Shown: positions 34,101 through 45,646 of the stretch, piece by piece | Layout of the letters: each line of letters opens with the position of its first letter | Numbering within the stretch: position 1 is the stretch's first letter | NCBI GenBank assembly: GCA_008330645.1 | Contig: VLTN01000051.1 | Coordinates: 1 to 64,000, forward strand | Length of the DNA stretch: 64,000 nt | Direction: 5' to 3' | Source of the DNA: Cafeteria roenbergensis | Taxonomy: Eukaryota; Sar; Bigyra; Bicosoecida; Cafeteriaceae | Program-made: the position numbers and the translations under genes | The notes under the pieces: model-generated | What the model saw: only the letters and a program-made list of their open reading frames with translations | Told to the model about the DNA's origin: nothing | The model's database searches: none

Positions 34101-36439
34101 CTCTGCCGGCGCTGCCTTTTCAAGTGGCTCTGCCATGAGTGTGGTCCCGCCCCCGTCAGCTGACCTTGTTCCGGGAGAGCCGGTGAACGAAGCAGCGGTT
34201 TCGCAGCTGATCTACGTCCGACCACGGCCGGGCTATCGCCCGGCCGGGCGTCTCTCAGTTCAGAGAGCCGGTGACAGGCTGTCGCCTTGGTCTGTGGTGG
34301 CGAGCGGTGCCGGTGGCTCTGCCAACGGCTCAGGTGATGGGGAGATGATGGTGTTCGATGGTGGTGCCGCGGCAGCGACTGCTTCCGCTGCGGTTTCGGC
34401 GCTGCTTGGAAGTGGCTCTGCCGGCTCTGCATCGGCCGTTGCTGGATTCGGTCTGGGAAGCGACAACGTCGGCTCGGGAACCACTGGCTCTGCCGCGCTG
34501 TCCGTTGCCGCGGGGTCATTCGTCGTTAGCGTGCGCTCTGCAGGGGTGCCGGGCTCTGCCGGATCCTTCCGGTTCAGCGACCCGGGCGGTGCGGACGCCG
34601 ATGAAGAGACGGGCGGTGGCTCTGCCGGCAAGCTGCGCACGAGCGCGGTGTGGTCTGGCGGCGGCGGCGGAGGCAACGGCGGCCGTGGCGGCGGAGGCGG
34701 CGGCGGCGGCTCGTGGGAGGACGAGACGACGTCGGCGGCTGCAGCCTTGCGGCAAGCTCTGCCGGCGGGATCAGTGTGGTGGTGGTGGGGTCGAGACACT
34801 TCGGCTGCCACCCGGCGGGCAGAGCTGCATAAGAAGTGGCAGAGCCACAAGCTCGCCATGCAGAGACGTGAAATGGATCGAGATATGTCTCGCAGGGCAA
34901 GACACGTCTCCGAATCCGCTGCCACGATTGCCACCTCGTCAAGCGCGTCTGGCGGTCAGCTGACACCGACGGCCGCCGCCAGCAAGAGCAGCTCTGCCGG
35001 CGGCGGCTGGGAGGTCTCTTCGAGCGCCAGCAGGCGGGTGCGGGCGGGGGGCAGCGTCAGCAAGGCGCTGCGGCTGCTGGGGGTGTCAGCGGTGGACACT
35101 GCTGGTGCTGGTGCTGGTGGCGGAGCCGTCGATGGCGGTGGTGGTGCCGGCAGCGTGGCGGGCAGTGACGCCAGCGGTGGCGGCGGCAGCGGTGGTGCTG
35201 CCGTCTCAAGCCAGCGTCGTGACTCTGCCGTGGTGACAGCTGCCCTTCGCTCTGCCGGGTCACTGGCCAGGGCCATGCTTGCCGAAGGCACGCACCGCCT
35301 CGCCCGACCACTCTCCACCAAGGCGGCTGCCAGACTGCGCGCCCGCGCCGCCACAGCTCTGATCCTTCCGTCAGCTGACGCCTTTGCAGAAACGGTTGTG
35401 CAGACCCAGTTTGCAAGGCAGAGCCGCTCGCAACGGACAGGAGCCCTCTTTGAAGGGCAGGCACAGAGTGGCTCCCAGTCCGCCGGGCCCAGTCACGAAG
35501 CCATCGCGACCCAGTCTGTCCGCGCTCTCGGCGCCGTTGCGGCAGTGGAGCTTCTAACCGGATTCACGCCGCTCGGCTCTGCCGACCGTGGGGCGATCGA
35601 CGAAGCCCCATGGCGAGTGATGGCCGCTGAGGGCTTCTGCCAGACGCGCCACGCGGCTGCAGCGGCGGGTGCCGCGAGCGCCGCGCCGGCGCGAGCCGTA
35701 TCGTCGACCTCGCCCACGGAGGAGTCGGAGTCGTCGGCAGGCACGACGGCAGAGATCCCCGGTGCGGCGGAGTCGCTGGCGGGGCCCGCCCACGGGCCCC
35801 TTGAAACCGCGGGTGACTGGATCAGGCTGGGAGCGACCTTGGAGGCGCGCCGGCTCTGCCGTCGTGAGCGACGCTGTCTAGCCCTTCAGCGCCGTCGCCA
35901 GCGGGCGGGGCTGCCAGTCTTGAGCGACTCCGGGACAGGGCTCCAGAGCTCAAGGGGCCCCGCTGGGGGCCCTGTCACGCCTGGCCAGCAGCGCCACCAC
36001 TCTCACCAGTGGCCCGGCGCCCGCGCTGTGAGCGACGACGGCCTGGGCGCCGCTGCGGGGATTGACGACGGACTGGATGACGGCAGAGCCATGTCCCACT
36101 TCGACGCGGGTGTGGCTCTGCCACTTCGCTCCTCTTCGATCACGGGAGTGTGGAGCCTTCCTGAGACGGGATTCGCTGTGCCGCCGAGCGTCGTGGACAT
36201 TTCCCGGATTCTTCTTCGCGCGTTCCCGCCAGCGCTTGTGACGCGGCCAGGAGCGCTCGTACCGGCTCTCTCGCTGAGCGACGCGGGGTCTGCGCGGGCG
36301 CTGGCGGTGCTTCAGACGCTTGCACAGGCGCCGACGCCGACGTCGACGTCGGCGGCTCTGCCGTCGTCGTCACGGTTGGCGCTGGCCTGGGCAACGGCTT
36401 ACATTGCGGGCTGGGGGGGCGGTGGCGGCGGCGCTGTCA

Positions 36440-36485
<46 letters not shown>

Positions 36486-37248
36486 CGGCGGTCGCTGGTC
36501 TGGCGTTGGTCCGGCCACTTGGGTCGGCGCTCTCGGCGTGCTGACGCACACTGCGGCGCCCATCGCAGAGGCCTTTGGCATCGCGACGTCGTCATCGATG
36601 GCAGGATCGGCAGGATCGAGGTCCACTTCGTCGGCTCTGTCGATGCTGCGGGCTGCGAGGTCCTCCACCCGCGCCGCGGAGGCAGGATCAGTGGCCTGGC
36701 CTGCAGAGCTGCAGAGCCGGGTGTTGCCGACGTCCATGTCAGGAGCGGCGTCACGGCTCTACCGGGGCGAACTTCGCGCGGCGTCGTCGTGGAACTTCCT
36801 TGCAAGCTCTGCCGCCGACATTGACGACCGGTACGGCGGGCGAGAACCCAGTGCGGAGATTGCGAGCCGGGCAATCGCTGGGCGCGGTTTCGTGGCGACG
36901 GGTCCGTCAGCTGATGACGGGACGATTCTGGGTTCGCGTGAGAGACGCACTCTGGCGGTTTCAGCGTCGCTTGCAGGGGAGGGGGGCTCTGCCAGCGTGA
37001 TGGGCGGCGGCCACGTTGACGACAGCGGAGGGTCGGCTGTGGCCAGCGGTGCTGTGGGGCCCACCGGCGGTTTCGGCGGGGGACCCGTGGACACTCATCC
37101 GGGCGGGGGAAGCGAAGTGCGGAGCAGCAGCGGAGTTTCTTCGTCGGGTCTCCGCATTGGCTCTGGCGGGGGCGGCGGCGGTGCTGCCGGCGGTATTGGC
37201 AGCGGTGGCGGTGGCGGCGGGGGCGGGGGCGGCGGAGTTGGCGGCGGC

Positions 37249-37282
<34 letters not shown>

Positions 37283-40200
37283 TGGGCTTGGGCGGTCGGG
37301 GCAGCGGTGGCGGCGGAGGAGGACGAGGCGGCGTCAGCCGTGGGGGCGGCGGCAGCGACATCGGCGGTGGCGGCGGTGGCGGCGGCAGCGGTGGCGCTGG
37401 CGCTGTTGGTGTCGGCGGCATCGGTGGCGGCGGCGGCGGTGGTGGCGGTGGCGGTTCCGGCGTCGGTGTTGGTGTTGGTGGCGGCGGCGGTGGTGGCAGC
37501 GGTGGTGGCAGTGGTGGCGGCGGCGTTGGCGGCGGCGGCGTGGGCGGCGGTGGCGTTGGCAGCGGCGGCGTCGATGCGGTCGGCGGTTCAGTGAGCGGTC
37601 ACTACGGCGCCAGCAGCGGCACCAGCAGCGGCGCTGTCGGTGGCGGAAGCGGGTCTGCCGCTGCCGCTGAGGCAGTGGGGTCTGACCCCGGGGCAGCGAC
37701 TCCGGAAGACGCGGCTCTGTCGCGAAGGGCTCTGCTGCTCGTCGCCGCGTCTGGGGTTGAGCGCGCAGCCGACTGGCGGGAATGGGACTGGACCATCATT
37801 GCGGAGTTGCTTGACGCGCACCTCCCATCTCCGCACGTCATGGCAACCGTCCTCACCAAATCAAGGTTCATGCACCGGCTGGCGCTGGCGTTCATGCCGG
37901 CGGCGGAGTGGTTCAACCTGCCAGCTGAGGGACCCGCAGCGTCGCTCAACGCCTCTATGGCGCAGGCGTCGGCCACGGACCCGGCTACGGCCGCGGAGGA
38001 GGCGGCAGCGGCCGAGGCGGAGGCGTCGCCGTCGCCGTCGGCAGCAGCGGCGGCGGCGGCGGCCGCTGGCGCCGGAGGCGCCTCTGGCGGAGCGGCAGGA
38101 TCTGGCAGGACCCGTCGGGCGTTCGGCGGTTTCGCGGGCTCTGCGCTGCGTGGCGATCGACGAAGGGCTCTGTTCCGGCCAGGCGGCTGCGCCGCCGGCG
38201 GATCAGCTGACAGTCCCGTGACGGGGGATCCATCGTCGCCCCACCCGAGAGCCGGTGCTGGCAGCGTGTCGCGTCTCCCGTGGGTGGGGGCGTCACTTCG
38301 CTTCGCCAGGTGCCTGCGGCAGTGGGCGCTGCTTCTCGTCCACAGCCCCACCGGCAGAGCTGAGCTCATGGTCCGAACCCGGACAACGCGCCGCGGCGCC
38401 GCGCCCGAGGTTTCGCCGGGCGACGTCTTGCGATCGACGATGCTCTCTCTCCTGAGCACAGCGGGGGCCCGCGGCCCGGCTAGACCCGCCCTTCCCCCTG
38501 CAAGCTCTACCAGCTCTACCAGCTCTACCGGGTTCTTGGGCGCTGGCGCCGTGGTGCGGAAGCCGCCGCCGCTGGCGGGGCCGCTGTTCACTCACTTCAG
38601 GCTCGGCAACGAGCTGGCCAGAGCATACGTTGACGTCGCCTGCGCCATCATGTCCACATCATCCGGCAGAGCTGTGATGGCGTCCTTGGCAGAGCATGAT
38701 TGGGGCAGAGCCGATCCTTCCAGCGATGCCAAGTCCTCCTCCGCCTCCGCGGCGGCAGCGGCGGCAGCGGCAAGCCAGGCGTCACACCGCGGGGCCTCGC
38801 AGGGTGATGGCAGAGCCAGCTCTGCCGAGCCCACTTCGTGGACGTGGGGTCCCGGAGTGGAGCTGGCGGGCGGGCGGCTAGCCGTGGCGGTCTGGGCCCG
38901 CCGCGCCCGCGACCAGCGTGGCTGGGCTCTGTCGGCGATGGCGGAGGGGTCTGTCTCCAGCTCTGCCGGGAGCAACGCCACCTGCGCGGCGGCAGCAGCT
39001 GCCAACAACGCAGCAGCTGCCGGTTCTAGCGGTTTCGCGGCCATCAGCGGCGCGTCAAGCCGTCGGTCGAGCGCGTCGGGCGGTGGCGCCGCGGGGGTGA
39101 GCGATGCCGGTGCTGGTGCTGGTGCTGCTAACGGTGCTGGTGCTGCTAACGGTGCTGGTGCTGCTAACGGTGCTGGTGCTGCTAACGGTGCTGGTGCTGC
39201 TAACGGTGCTGGTGCTGCTAACGGTGCTGGTGCTGCTAACGGTGCTGGTGCTGCTAACGGTGCTGGTGCTGCTAACGGTGCTGGTGCTGCTAACGGTGCT
39301 GGTGCTGCTAACGGTGCTGGTGCTGCTAACGGTGCTGGTGCTGCTAACGGTGCTGGTGCCGCTAACGGTGCTGGTGCTGCTAACGGTGCTGGTGCTGCTA
39401 ACGGTGCTGGTGCTGCTAACGGTGCTGGTGCTGCTAACGGTGCTGGTGCTGCTAACGGTGCTGGTGCTGCTAACGGTGCTGGTGCTGCTAACGGTGCTGG
39501 TGCTGCTAACGGTGCAGCTGACGGTGCTGGCGGCAGCCGCAGCAGCAGCACCGACGGTGCCACTACCGGCGTGGGTGGCGGAATTGACGGTGGCAGCGGC
39601 GGTGCGGTGGCCGGCGGGGCGGGTGTTTCGGCCGATAGATTGGCCGCTGACCGGGCAGGGTCTGGCGCTCGCTCCCCGCGTCGGCAGAGCTCTCCCGTTC
39701 GTCGCAGGATGACGTCAGTCGGGGTGGCTTCCGCGTCAGGACGACGTGGTCGCGCTTCCATCGTCACGGCTCTGCCAACCACCATCAGGGGCGTGTCACC
39801 GCTGCTTGCAGCAACGCTCGAGGGGGAACCCCCATCAGCAACGCCCGTCGTCGATCCAACGGACCTTTTGGGGTCGCTCGCGTCGCTCGGCTGCGAGCCG
39901 CCGCCGCGCATCGCTGCCGCCGTCGCGGCAGAGGCAGCTATGGCCACGCTCTCGCCAGAGGAGGCAGCTGCGGTTTCGCGGCTGGTTGCCGAAGGGTCGG
40001 CGCCGTCGCCAGCGCCATCGCCGTCGTCGTCGTCCGCAGCAGCAGCAGCAGCAGCATCATCGGCGGCGGCGGCGGCGGATGGCGGCGGCGGCGGTCGGCA
40101 GTCATTCATAGGTCGCGGGTCCATCACTGGAGCATCACCGTCAGCGCGCGGCAGCGTTTCTACCATAGGCGGGCCCGGCGGCGAGGTGTCTGCGGCGCAG

Positions 40201-43200
40201 CTGGCGAGGCGGCAGCGCGTTGCCATGGCGGTGCGGAGAGCGGAGTCTCTCAACTCCGCACATGCGGCGTCGCTCGCCCGCCTGCGGCCCTCCCAGCGAC
40301 TCACTGCAGAGCTGACCGAAGTGTGGCCCGAAGGCAGGCACGCGTCTCTCGCCAGGCTCCTGGCCGCGTCGCTCGATCCCGGAAGGATCCCTCAGGCCCG
40401 GGCACTGCTGCGGCGCTGGGCCAGGCACGGCGGCCAAACGCTTCGCCGACACTGCGTCGCATGCTACCGGCTCTTTTTGAGACAGGGCTCGCCGCTCTGG
40501 AGTCGCTGGGGCGTCTCTGCACTGGCAGAGCTGGCAGAGCCGCCCGCCGCTGCGGTGGACCCGGTTCGGGCGCAGATGGCGGTGTCTGTGCTGGCGGAGG
40601 CGGCACTGTCCGCCGACGTGCACCGCCGCGCCATCGTGGCGCGGCGGCCGGACCTGTCAGCTCTGCCGGCTGGGGCGGCGGCGCCGCTGGTGGCGGCGGC
40701 CGCGGCAGGCTGGGGCGGCAACGGCTGCGACGAGGGCGAGGGGGTGGCCTGGGCGGCGGAACTCGGCGTTCTGGGCCGTGTGCTGGCCGGCTGGAGCGAC
40801 TCTGGCAGCGTGCGTCACGTGTTGTCCGTTGAGGCCGCCATCGCGAATGCTGTCGCCAAGCCGGCGTTGGGTTTCGCCGACGGACCCCTGTCTGCGGCAG
40901 GGGCACTGCCGTGGGTCCCGGAAACGCCTCCCACGCTGGCTGTCAGGGGTGCATCTGCACGCAGCCAGGCGCAAGTCGCTGGCGGGTCCGCGACTGACTC
41001 CCTCCCAACGGACCAACAGACGTCAGCGCCGGTGGCTCGACCGGCTTGGGCCCCGGATTCGGCGACCGGACCAACATCGTCGGGACAGGCCGGCCCCACT
41101 TTCAGCGGTTTCACGGCAGAGCCGCAGCCGCTGGAAGTGCCGTTGTGGCTGCCGCAAGCAGCCGGTTCGGGCGAGGGCCGCACTGCATTCGGCGAAGAGT
41201 GGTCGATGGGGGCCCTGTTGCGGTTGCCGTGGCGGATCGAAGTGTGGGCAGAGTGGTATGTGTCAGCTGACGGCTCTGCAGCCGGGCTGGCAAAGGCTGC
41301 TGCTGCCGCCGCGGCGGAGGCGGACGAGATGTCACACCCTGGTCACGGCAGAGCTGGCAGGCGCAGCAGAGCCACTTCGTCAGTTCCGGAAGGAGTGAGA
41401 CTTGTGCGCGAGAGGGTGGCAGTCGAGACGGCGGTGGACCTGACCGCGTACCGGCCGGAGCTGGGCGAAGCGGCTCCCGGACAGGGGGCCACCGAGTGGG
41501 CCCCGTGGGTCGACAGCAGACACCGAACTGCAACTGCAACTGCAACTGCAGGCACCAGTGCCGGTGGCGCCGACGTCGAGCCGGCATCTGCCGGTGCCAC
41601 GGGCAGTGGTGGTGCGGGAGGCGGCGGCGGCGAGACCGGCCCTGCCGCCGGCAGTGGTGCTGGCGGCAGCTGCGTCGAGGGCCCGCCCGCCGGCGCCAGC
41701 GCCGCGGCCGCCGCTGCCGGCTCGTCGTCCGTGCGGACGTCGCTCCGTGACTGGGCCAACGGCTCTGCCAACGGCTCTGCCGGGTCTGTCCCGCTGTCGG
41801 GGGGCGCTGGTGTGACCATCGTCGGCAGAGCTGTCGATGACGACGGGGCGGAGCGACCGGCTCTGCTTCGGCCCGGGGCGCGGCTGCGCGTGGCGCTGTT
41901 CCTGGGGCCGCACGCCGTGGACCCGGCAACGGGCCAGTGCGCGTTCTTCGGCCGGCCCGGTGCCGCTGCCGCCGCCGCCGCCACGAGGGCCGCTCACGCC
42001 GCGGCGGCTGTGTCTGAGGAGTGCGGGGCTGCTGCCAGGGGCTGGCTGCTGGCCGCCGGAGACGCGGACTGGACCCACCAGGCGGCGGCAGGATTTAGAG
42101 CCGGTCCTGCAGGCAGGGGGGTGGGGTCAGTCAGCAGCTCTGCGCTGGCTGCGGCGAAGTGTGGCTTGCGGCCTCCGGCCAGCGCCATTGGAGGCGGCTC
42201 TGCCGATCCTTCCAGGATGCGTGGTGATGCTGCCTCTGCGGCAGTGCGACTGTCTGCGGCTCTGCCGACGCGGTTTCGCGGGCAGTTGTCGTGGGCAAAG
42301 GATGCCCTACTGGTCGACGTCGATCCTTCCGCCAGCGTGACGGCGACGGCCGCAAGGGCGGCTGGAGAAGATGCCAGCGGTTTCGCGAGCGACGAGGAGG
42401 CAAACGGCAGCGGCGGCCGCGGCGGCGGCGGCGGCGGGTGGGGCAGCGGCGGCCGCAGCGGCAGCGGCAGAGGGGGTGCTAGGGGGCAGCGGCCGGTGCA
42501 TCTATTCGCCGCCCCGCTCGGCGGCGCAGCCGTTGCCGCGGCAGCTGCAGCGACGGAGAGCGCAGTCGTTGCAGCAGCGTACGAACAGTCCACGCGAGCG
42601 GTGGCGGCGCCGTCCGGTGGCAGCGGCAACGGTGGCGGCGGTGGCGTTGGTGGCAGTGGCGTTGGTGGCAGCGGCGGCGGCAGTGGCGGCGACGGCGGGT
42701 CCGGGAGCGACGGCGGATCTCTTCGCCGAGGTAGCAGCGCCCATCACCGGTCCATCACCACAGACGACGAGGCGTCATCTGCGGGCCTGTCTCTCATCGG
42801 TGCAGGCTCTGCAACCGCAGCAGCAGCAGCAGCAGCAGCAGCAGCCGCCGCGGCGGCGGCGGCGGCAGGTGCTGCTGGATCCGGGGGTGCCTCCGGCTCT
42901 GCCACCGACGAAACCGCAGGAGCCGACGTGGACCCTCATTCACTGGCCCAGCGTGCGGTCGGATCGCGCGGCGGTTTCACGGGAAGCAGCGCGTCGGGCT
43001 CGTCGTCCGGTCAGCTGATGCCGGGGTCGCTGCTCAGCGTGGACGAAGAGCCGGTGCGGCTGCGCACGCCAGGCCACGCCGGGCTAGTAGCGAGCGCGGC
43101 GGCGGCGGCCGCCACCCGCTGGTGCGCTGTCGACGTCGGCGGGCTGGTGCCGCAGCCGCAACCGGAGCCGCCGGAAGGATTCAGCTCTGCCGCCCTTCGA

Positions 43201-45138
43201 CGGGCGCTGGCGCAAAAGCTGGCCACAGACGGAAGCGGGGCCGGCGAAACCGCGCGAAGTGGGTCTGGGACGCGTGGATCGTCGACACCTCGCGGATCCA
43301 CCGGCCGTGGCAGTGTGGCTTCCAGAGGCGGCGTCGCTGGGCCGGGCGCTTCGGCACCCGGTGTCGCAACTGGGGCAACTGCAACTGGTTCAACTGCAAC
43401 TGCAACATCACAAGGTTCTCCTGCGCCGGCGCTTGAACCCGGCCAGCACGTCCCGCCGCTGCCGGCAGAGCCGTCGCCGCGGTTCGTGCGCGTCACGGCG
43501 CCGCTACCCTTTGCCAAGATTGTGGTGACAACGACCACTCTTGCCCCAGGAACGGTCCACCTTCACTCGGTCGAGATGCGGGTCAGACCCCTGCCGCAGC
43601 GACAGCACCAGCGACCCCTGCCACTCTCGCCGCCAGCAGCGCTGGCCCGCACCGCCATCGGCCGCCGAGCCCTCCTGCGAAGCGGCCTCCTCCACCAGGC
43701 AGCGGCGGCTCTGTCAGACCCGGCTCTGCCGACACTTCGTCGGCGAGCGGCATTGTGGACAATTGCTGAAACCGCCAGCGTTCCGGCCGGGTACGCGCTG
43801 CTGACCCGCCACGTCAGCGCTGACGTCATCCATCGGGTGGAGTCACTGGCCGCAGGGACCGCGGGCCCGGGAACAGCGGCCGAGTCTCTCAGCCTACGAG
43901 GGACAGCGCTGGTTGCGGCGTCCATCATGAGCCAGTCTCCCGCCGCTCGCGTCGACCTCGCGGCGCTGCAGTGGGCTCTGCCGGCTGCGTTCGGCATGGG
44001 CACGTCCACGGGCGGCGCCTCTGCCGCGGCCATGGCTGGGGTCGAGGGCGGCGGGGCCGACGGCCCGGTTGCGGACCGCTACCCCCTGCGGGAAGGGTGG
44101 TCGTGGGCGGCAGCAACGGCTGCGGCGGCGGACTCGGAAACTCCGCATCAGGACGGTCAGGCCCCCAGCGCGCCGGCGAGCCGCAGGCACTCTCACAGCC
44201 AGAGCCGCCAAACGCCGCTGGACCCGTCGCGTCGCGGTTTCACGCAGTCGCAGGCCGACAGCGTGCTGGAAGGCGGAGTGTCGGTCCCGTGGGCGGTTGC
44301 TGGCAGCTCGGGCGCGCACGCGGTTTCGCAAGCCGCAGCGACTCTGAGCGACTTTGGCGACGGGTCCCTTCCCGCGTCGCTCGTGGTGGGCGCCGGGGCC
44401 CCGGCCGGAGTCAACGGCGTGCTGGCTTCCGCCGAAACCGCCGGTGCCGCCCCGCCCGCTCACGCTGCGGCAGCCCCTCTGGCAGAGCTGGTGGCCGCCC
44501 CGCTGCGACCGATCCTTCCTCTCGACGCCAGGGGCCTGCTCACGCTGGCTCTGCCAGCCCTCCGCGACGGACCGGCAGCGCTGCCGCCCGTGCAGCTGCG
44601 CCGCCGGCAGGATCCGGCGGCCGCGTCCGCGTCCGATGCAGAGCCCAAGGACGAGGACGCGGCCGACGACGCAGCCGCTGGGGCTCGAGGCGGCAAGTCT
44701 GGAGGCGGGCTACGGGCGGCGGCGGCTGGGGACAGGGCGCTGCTTGCTGCCGAGACCGCCGGGCACTCCCCTCCGGACTGGGCCGTGGGAGGCTCAGGCG
44801 CGATCCACGACGTCGACGGCGGTTTCACGCACGGCCCGCGGCTGCCGATGGTGGAGACCGACGACGAAGCTGCGGCCGTGGAGGCGGTTTCGGCGCTCGG
44901 ACTTCGCTTCACGGAGAAGGACGGCGAAACCGCGCTGCACCGGCTGGCCCGCGAGCGGCCGGAGGTGCTTCGAAGCCCGCGAGTGTTCCGCGCCGTGCAT
45001 CACCTGCTGGCCGAGCTGGAGCTGTCGCTGCCCGCCCGCAGGTTCGTTCACGCGCTCTTCGAGGGCGTGCCGATGGACGAGGCGGCGTGGGCCGGGCTCG
45101 AGGCAGCCAGGGGCGACTCAGAGCTGATGGGCGAGTGA
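22192..45138 (+). CDS. RICTOR: RICTOR (TORC2 subunit), giant 7,648-residue form
   Basis: RICTOR (AVO3/pianissimo) is the defining scaffold of TOR complex 2. ATG 22192 (context CCGCAATGGCG) opens 7,648 codons without a stop. Conserved pieces occur in RICTOR order: N-terminal helical domain with RTGALRAIRYA and ERASALRLCRSIIT (about 45-290), MARTWPGLILL (about 410-460), MLEAGAPRTLAVVATEA...LPELV (about 725-800), WREWDWTIIAELL with KSRFMHRLALAF (about 5195-5243), ARALLRRWARHG with LWSRWGVSALAEL (about 6040-6156), RRAALWTIAETASVPAGYAL and LSLRGTALVAASIMS (about 7150-7263), and the C-terminal HHLLAELELSLPARRFVHAL (about 7578-7648). Known RICTOR proteins are roughly 1,200-1,800 residues. The excess is Gly/Ser/Ala/Asp-rich low complexity, about 4,400 residues of it between residues 800 and 5195. 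Some insertions could be unspliced introns, but most must be open because random GC-rich sequence would contain many stops. Confidence 0.93.
25195..25368 (+). repeat. GGCAGC hexanucleotide expansion inside RICTOR
   Basis: Tandem GGC/AGC units, including an almost pure run of about a dozen GGCAGC hexamers at its right end, coding for a Gly-Ser polymer. In the other frames it reads as poly-Ala and Arg/Gln-type repeats, which explains the long shadow frames here. Confidence 0.9.
29600..29635 (+). repeat. GGT triplet run inside RICTOR
   Basis: Eleven or so uninterrupted GGT codons, giving a poly-Gly run. Use of one codon only points to recent replication slippage. Confidence 0.88.
33865..33915 (+). 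repeat. GAC/GAT triplet run inside RICTOR
   Basis: About eight pure GAC codons followed by mixed Asp/Gly codons, encoding a polyacidic stretch. Similar but shorter acidic runs occur near 26885-26950. Confidence 0.88.
37160..37580 (+). repeat. Poly-glycine domain inside RICTOR
   Basis: About 140 residues that are mostly glycine, with scattered Ser, Val, Ala and Ile, built of GGC/GGT codons. It ends just before the conserved RICTOR middle domain (from about 37770). The antisense strand reads as poly-Pro, a shadow. Confidence 0.9.
39115..39510 (+). repeat. 18-bp coding minisatellite, 22 copies, inside RICTOR
   Basis: Twenty-two perfectly phased copies of an 18-bp unit encoding Gly-Ala-Gly-Ala-Ala-Asn. 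All copies are identical except one third-position change near 39360, so the array is very young or homogenised. It lies between the conserved middle and RasGEF_N-like parts of RICTOR. It is not a CRISPR array: there are no spacers. Confidence 0.97.
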
Positions 45139-45646
45139 TCGCTGCGTGATTGCGTGTTGCGTCCGTGCATCGGCCCAGCCAACCATTGCTGCCCCGGATT
45201 GCGCGTGGCACACCGCGATTGCGCGTGCCGGCCTGTGCGGGTGTCGGCCACGGGCTGGCTGGCTGGTCGCTCAAGTGCCGAAACCGCCGAGATCCCTCGA
45301 GTTGAGCGGCGGCCGCCCAATGACACCCCGGGCCCGCTCTACCCCACGGCAGGCGCGGGCCATTCGACCCGCTCGCAAGCTCGCTCTCTGGGCGGGCACA
45401 CCGGTTTGACCCCGCGTAGGACTCACCGGTCGTTCCCCCGTACCTGGACGCACGCACGCGCCCCGAGTGGTGTGTGTGTGTGTGCTCGATTCCATCGTTT
45501 GACCCCTCCCTCCCGTTCCTCGGGCGACCCCGTGTGGTCCCCGTCGCGCCGAGCTTGAGCCGCTAAGGTTAACATCAGTCCTTCACAAGAATGCGGCCCC
45601 TCAACGTCCACACAGCTCAGCAGCCAGAGGGTGCACAAGCCTCAAG
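45139..45646. other. Convergent spacer RICTOR / ankyrin gene A
   Basis: The 3' flank of ankyrin gene A (minus), starting with the end of RICTOR. From 45288 it matches 48631-48845, downstream of ankyrin gene B, as part of a tandem segmental duplication. About 45505-45640 is absent from the gene B copy and includes the segment resembling 2545-2605. A TG run is at about 45472-45484. Confidence 0.6.

Noticed and set aside
39115-39510. CRISPR-like regular array
   Set aside because: Direct 18-bp tandem repeats without spacers, inside a eukaryotic coding sequence.
38592-40304. 570-codon minus-strand open frame with Pro-Leu-Ala-Ala-Pro-Ala repeats
   Set aside because: It is the antisense reading of the RICTOR minisatellite and low-complexity sequence. 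Many similar shadows (for example 29577-30632 and 24915-25718) lie in the same gene.
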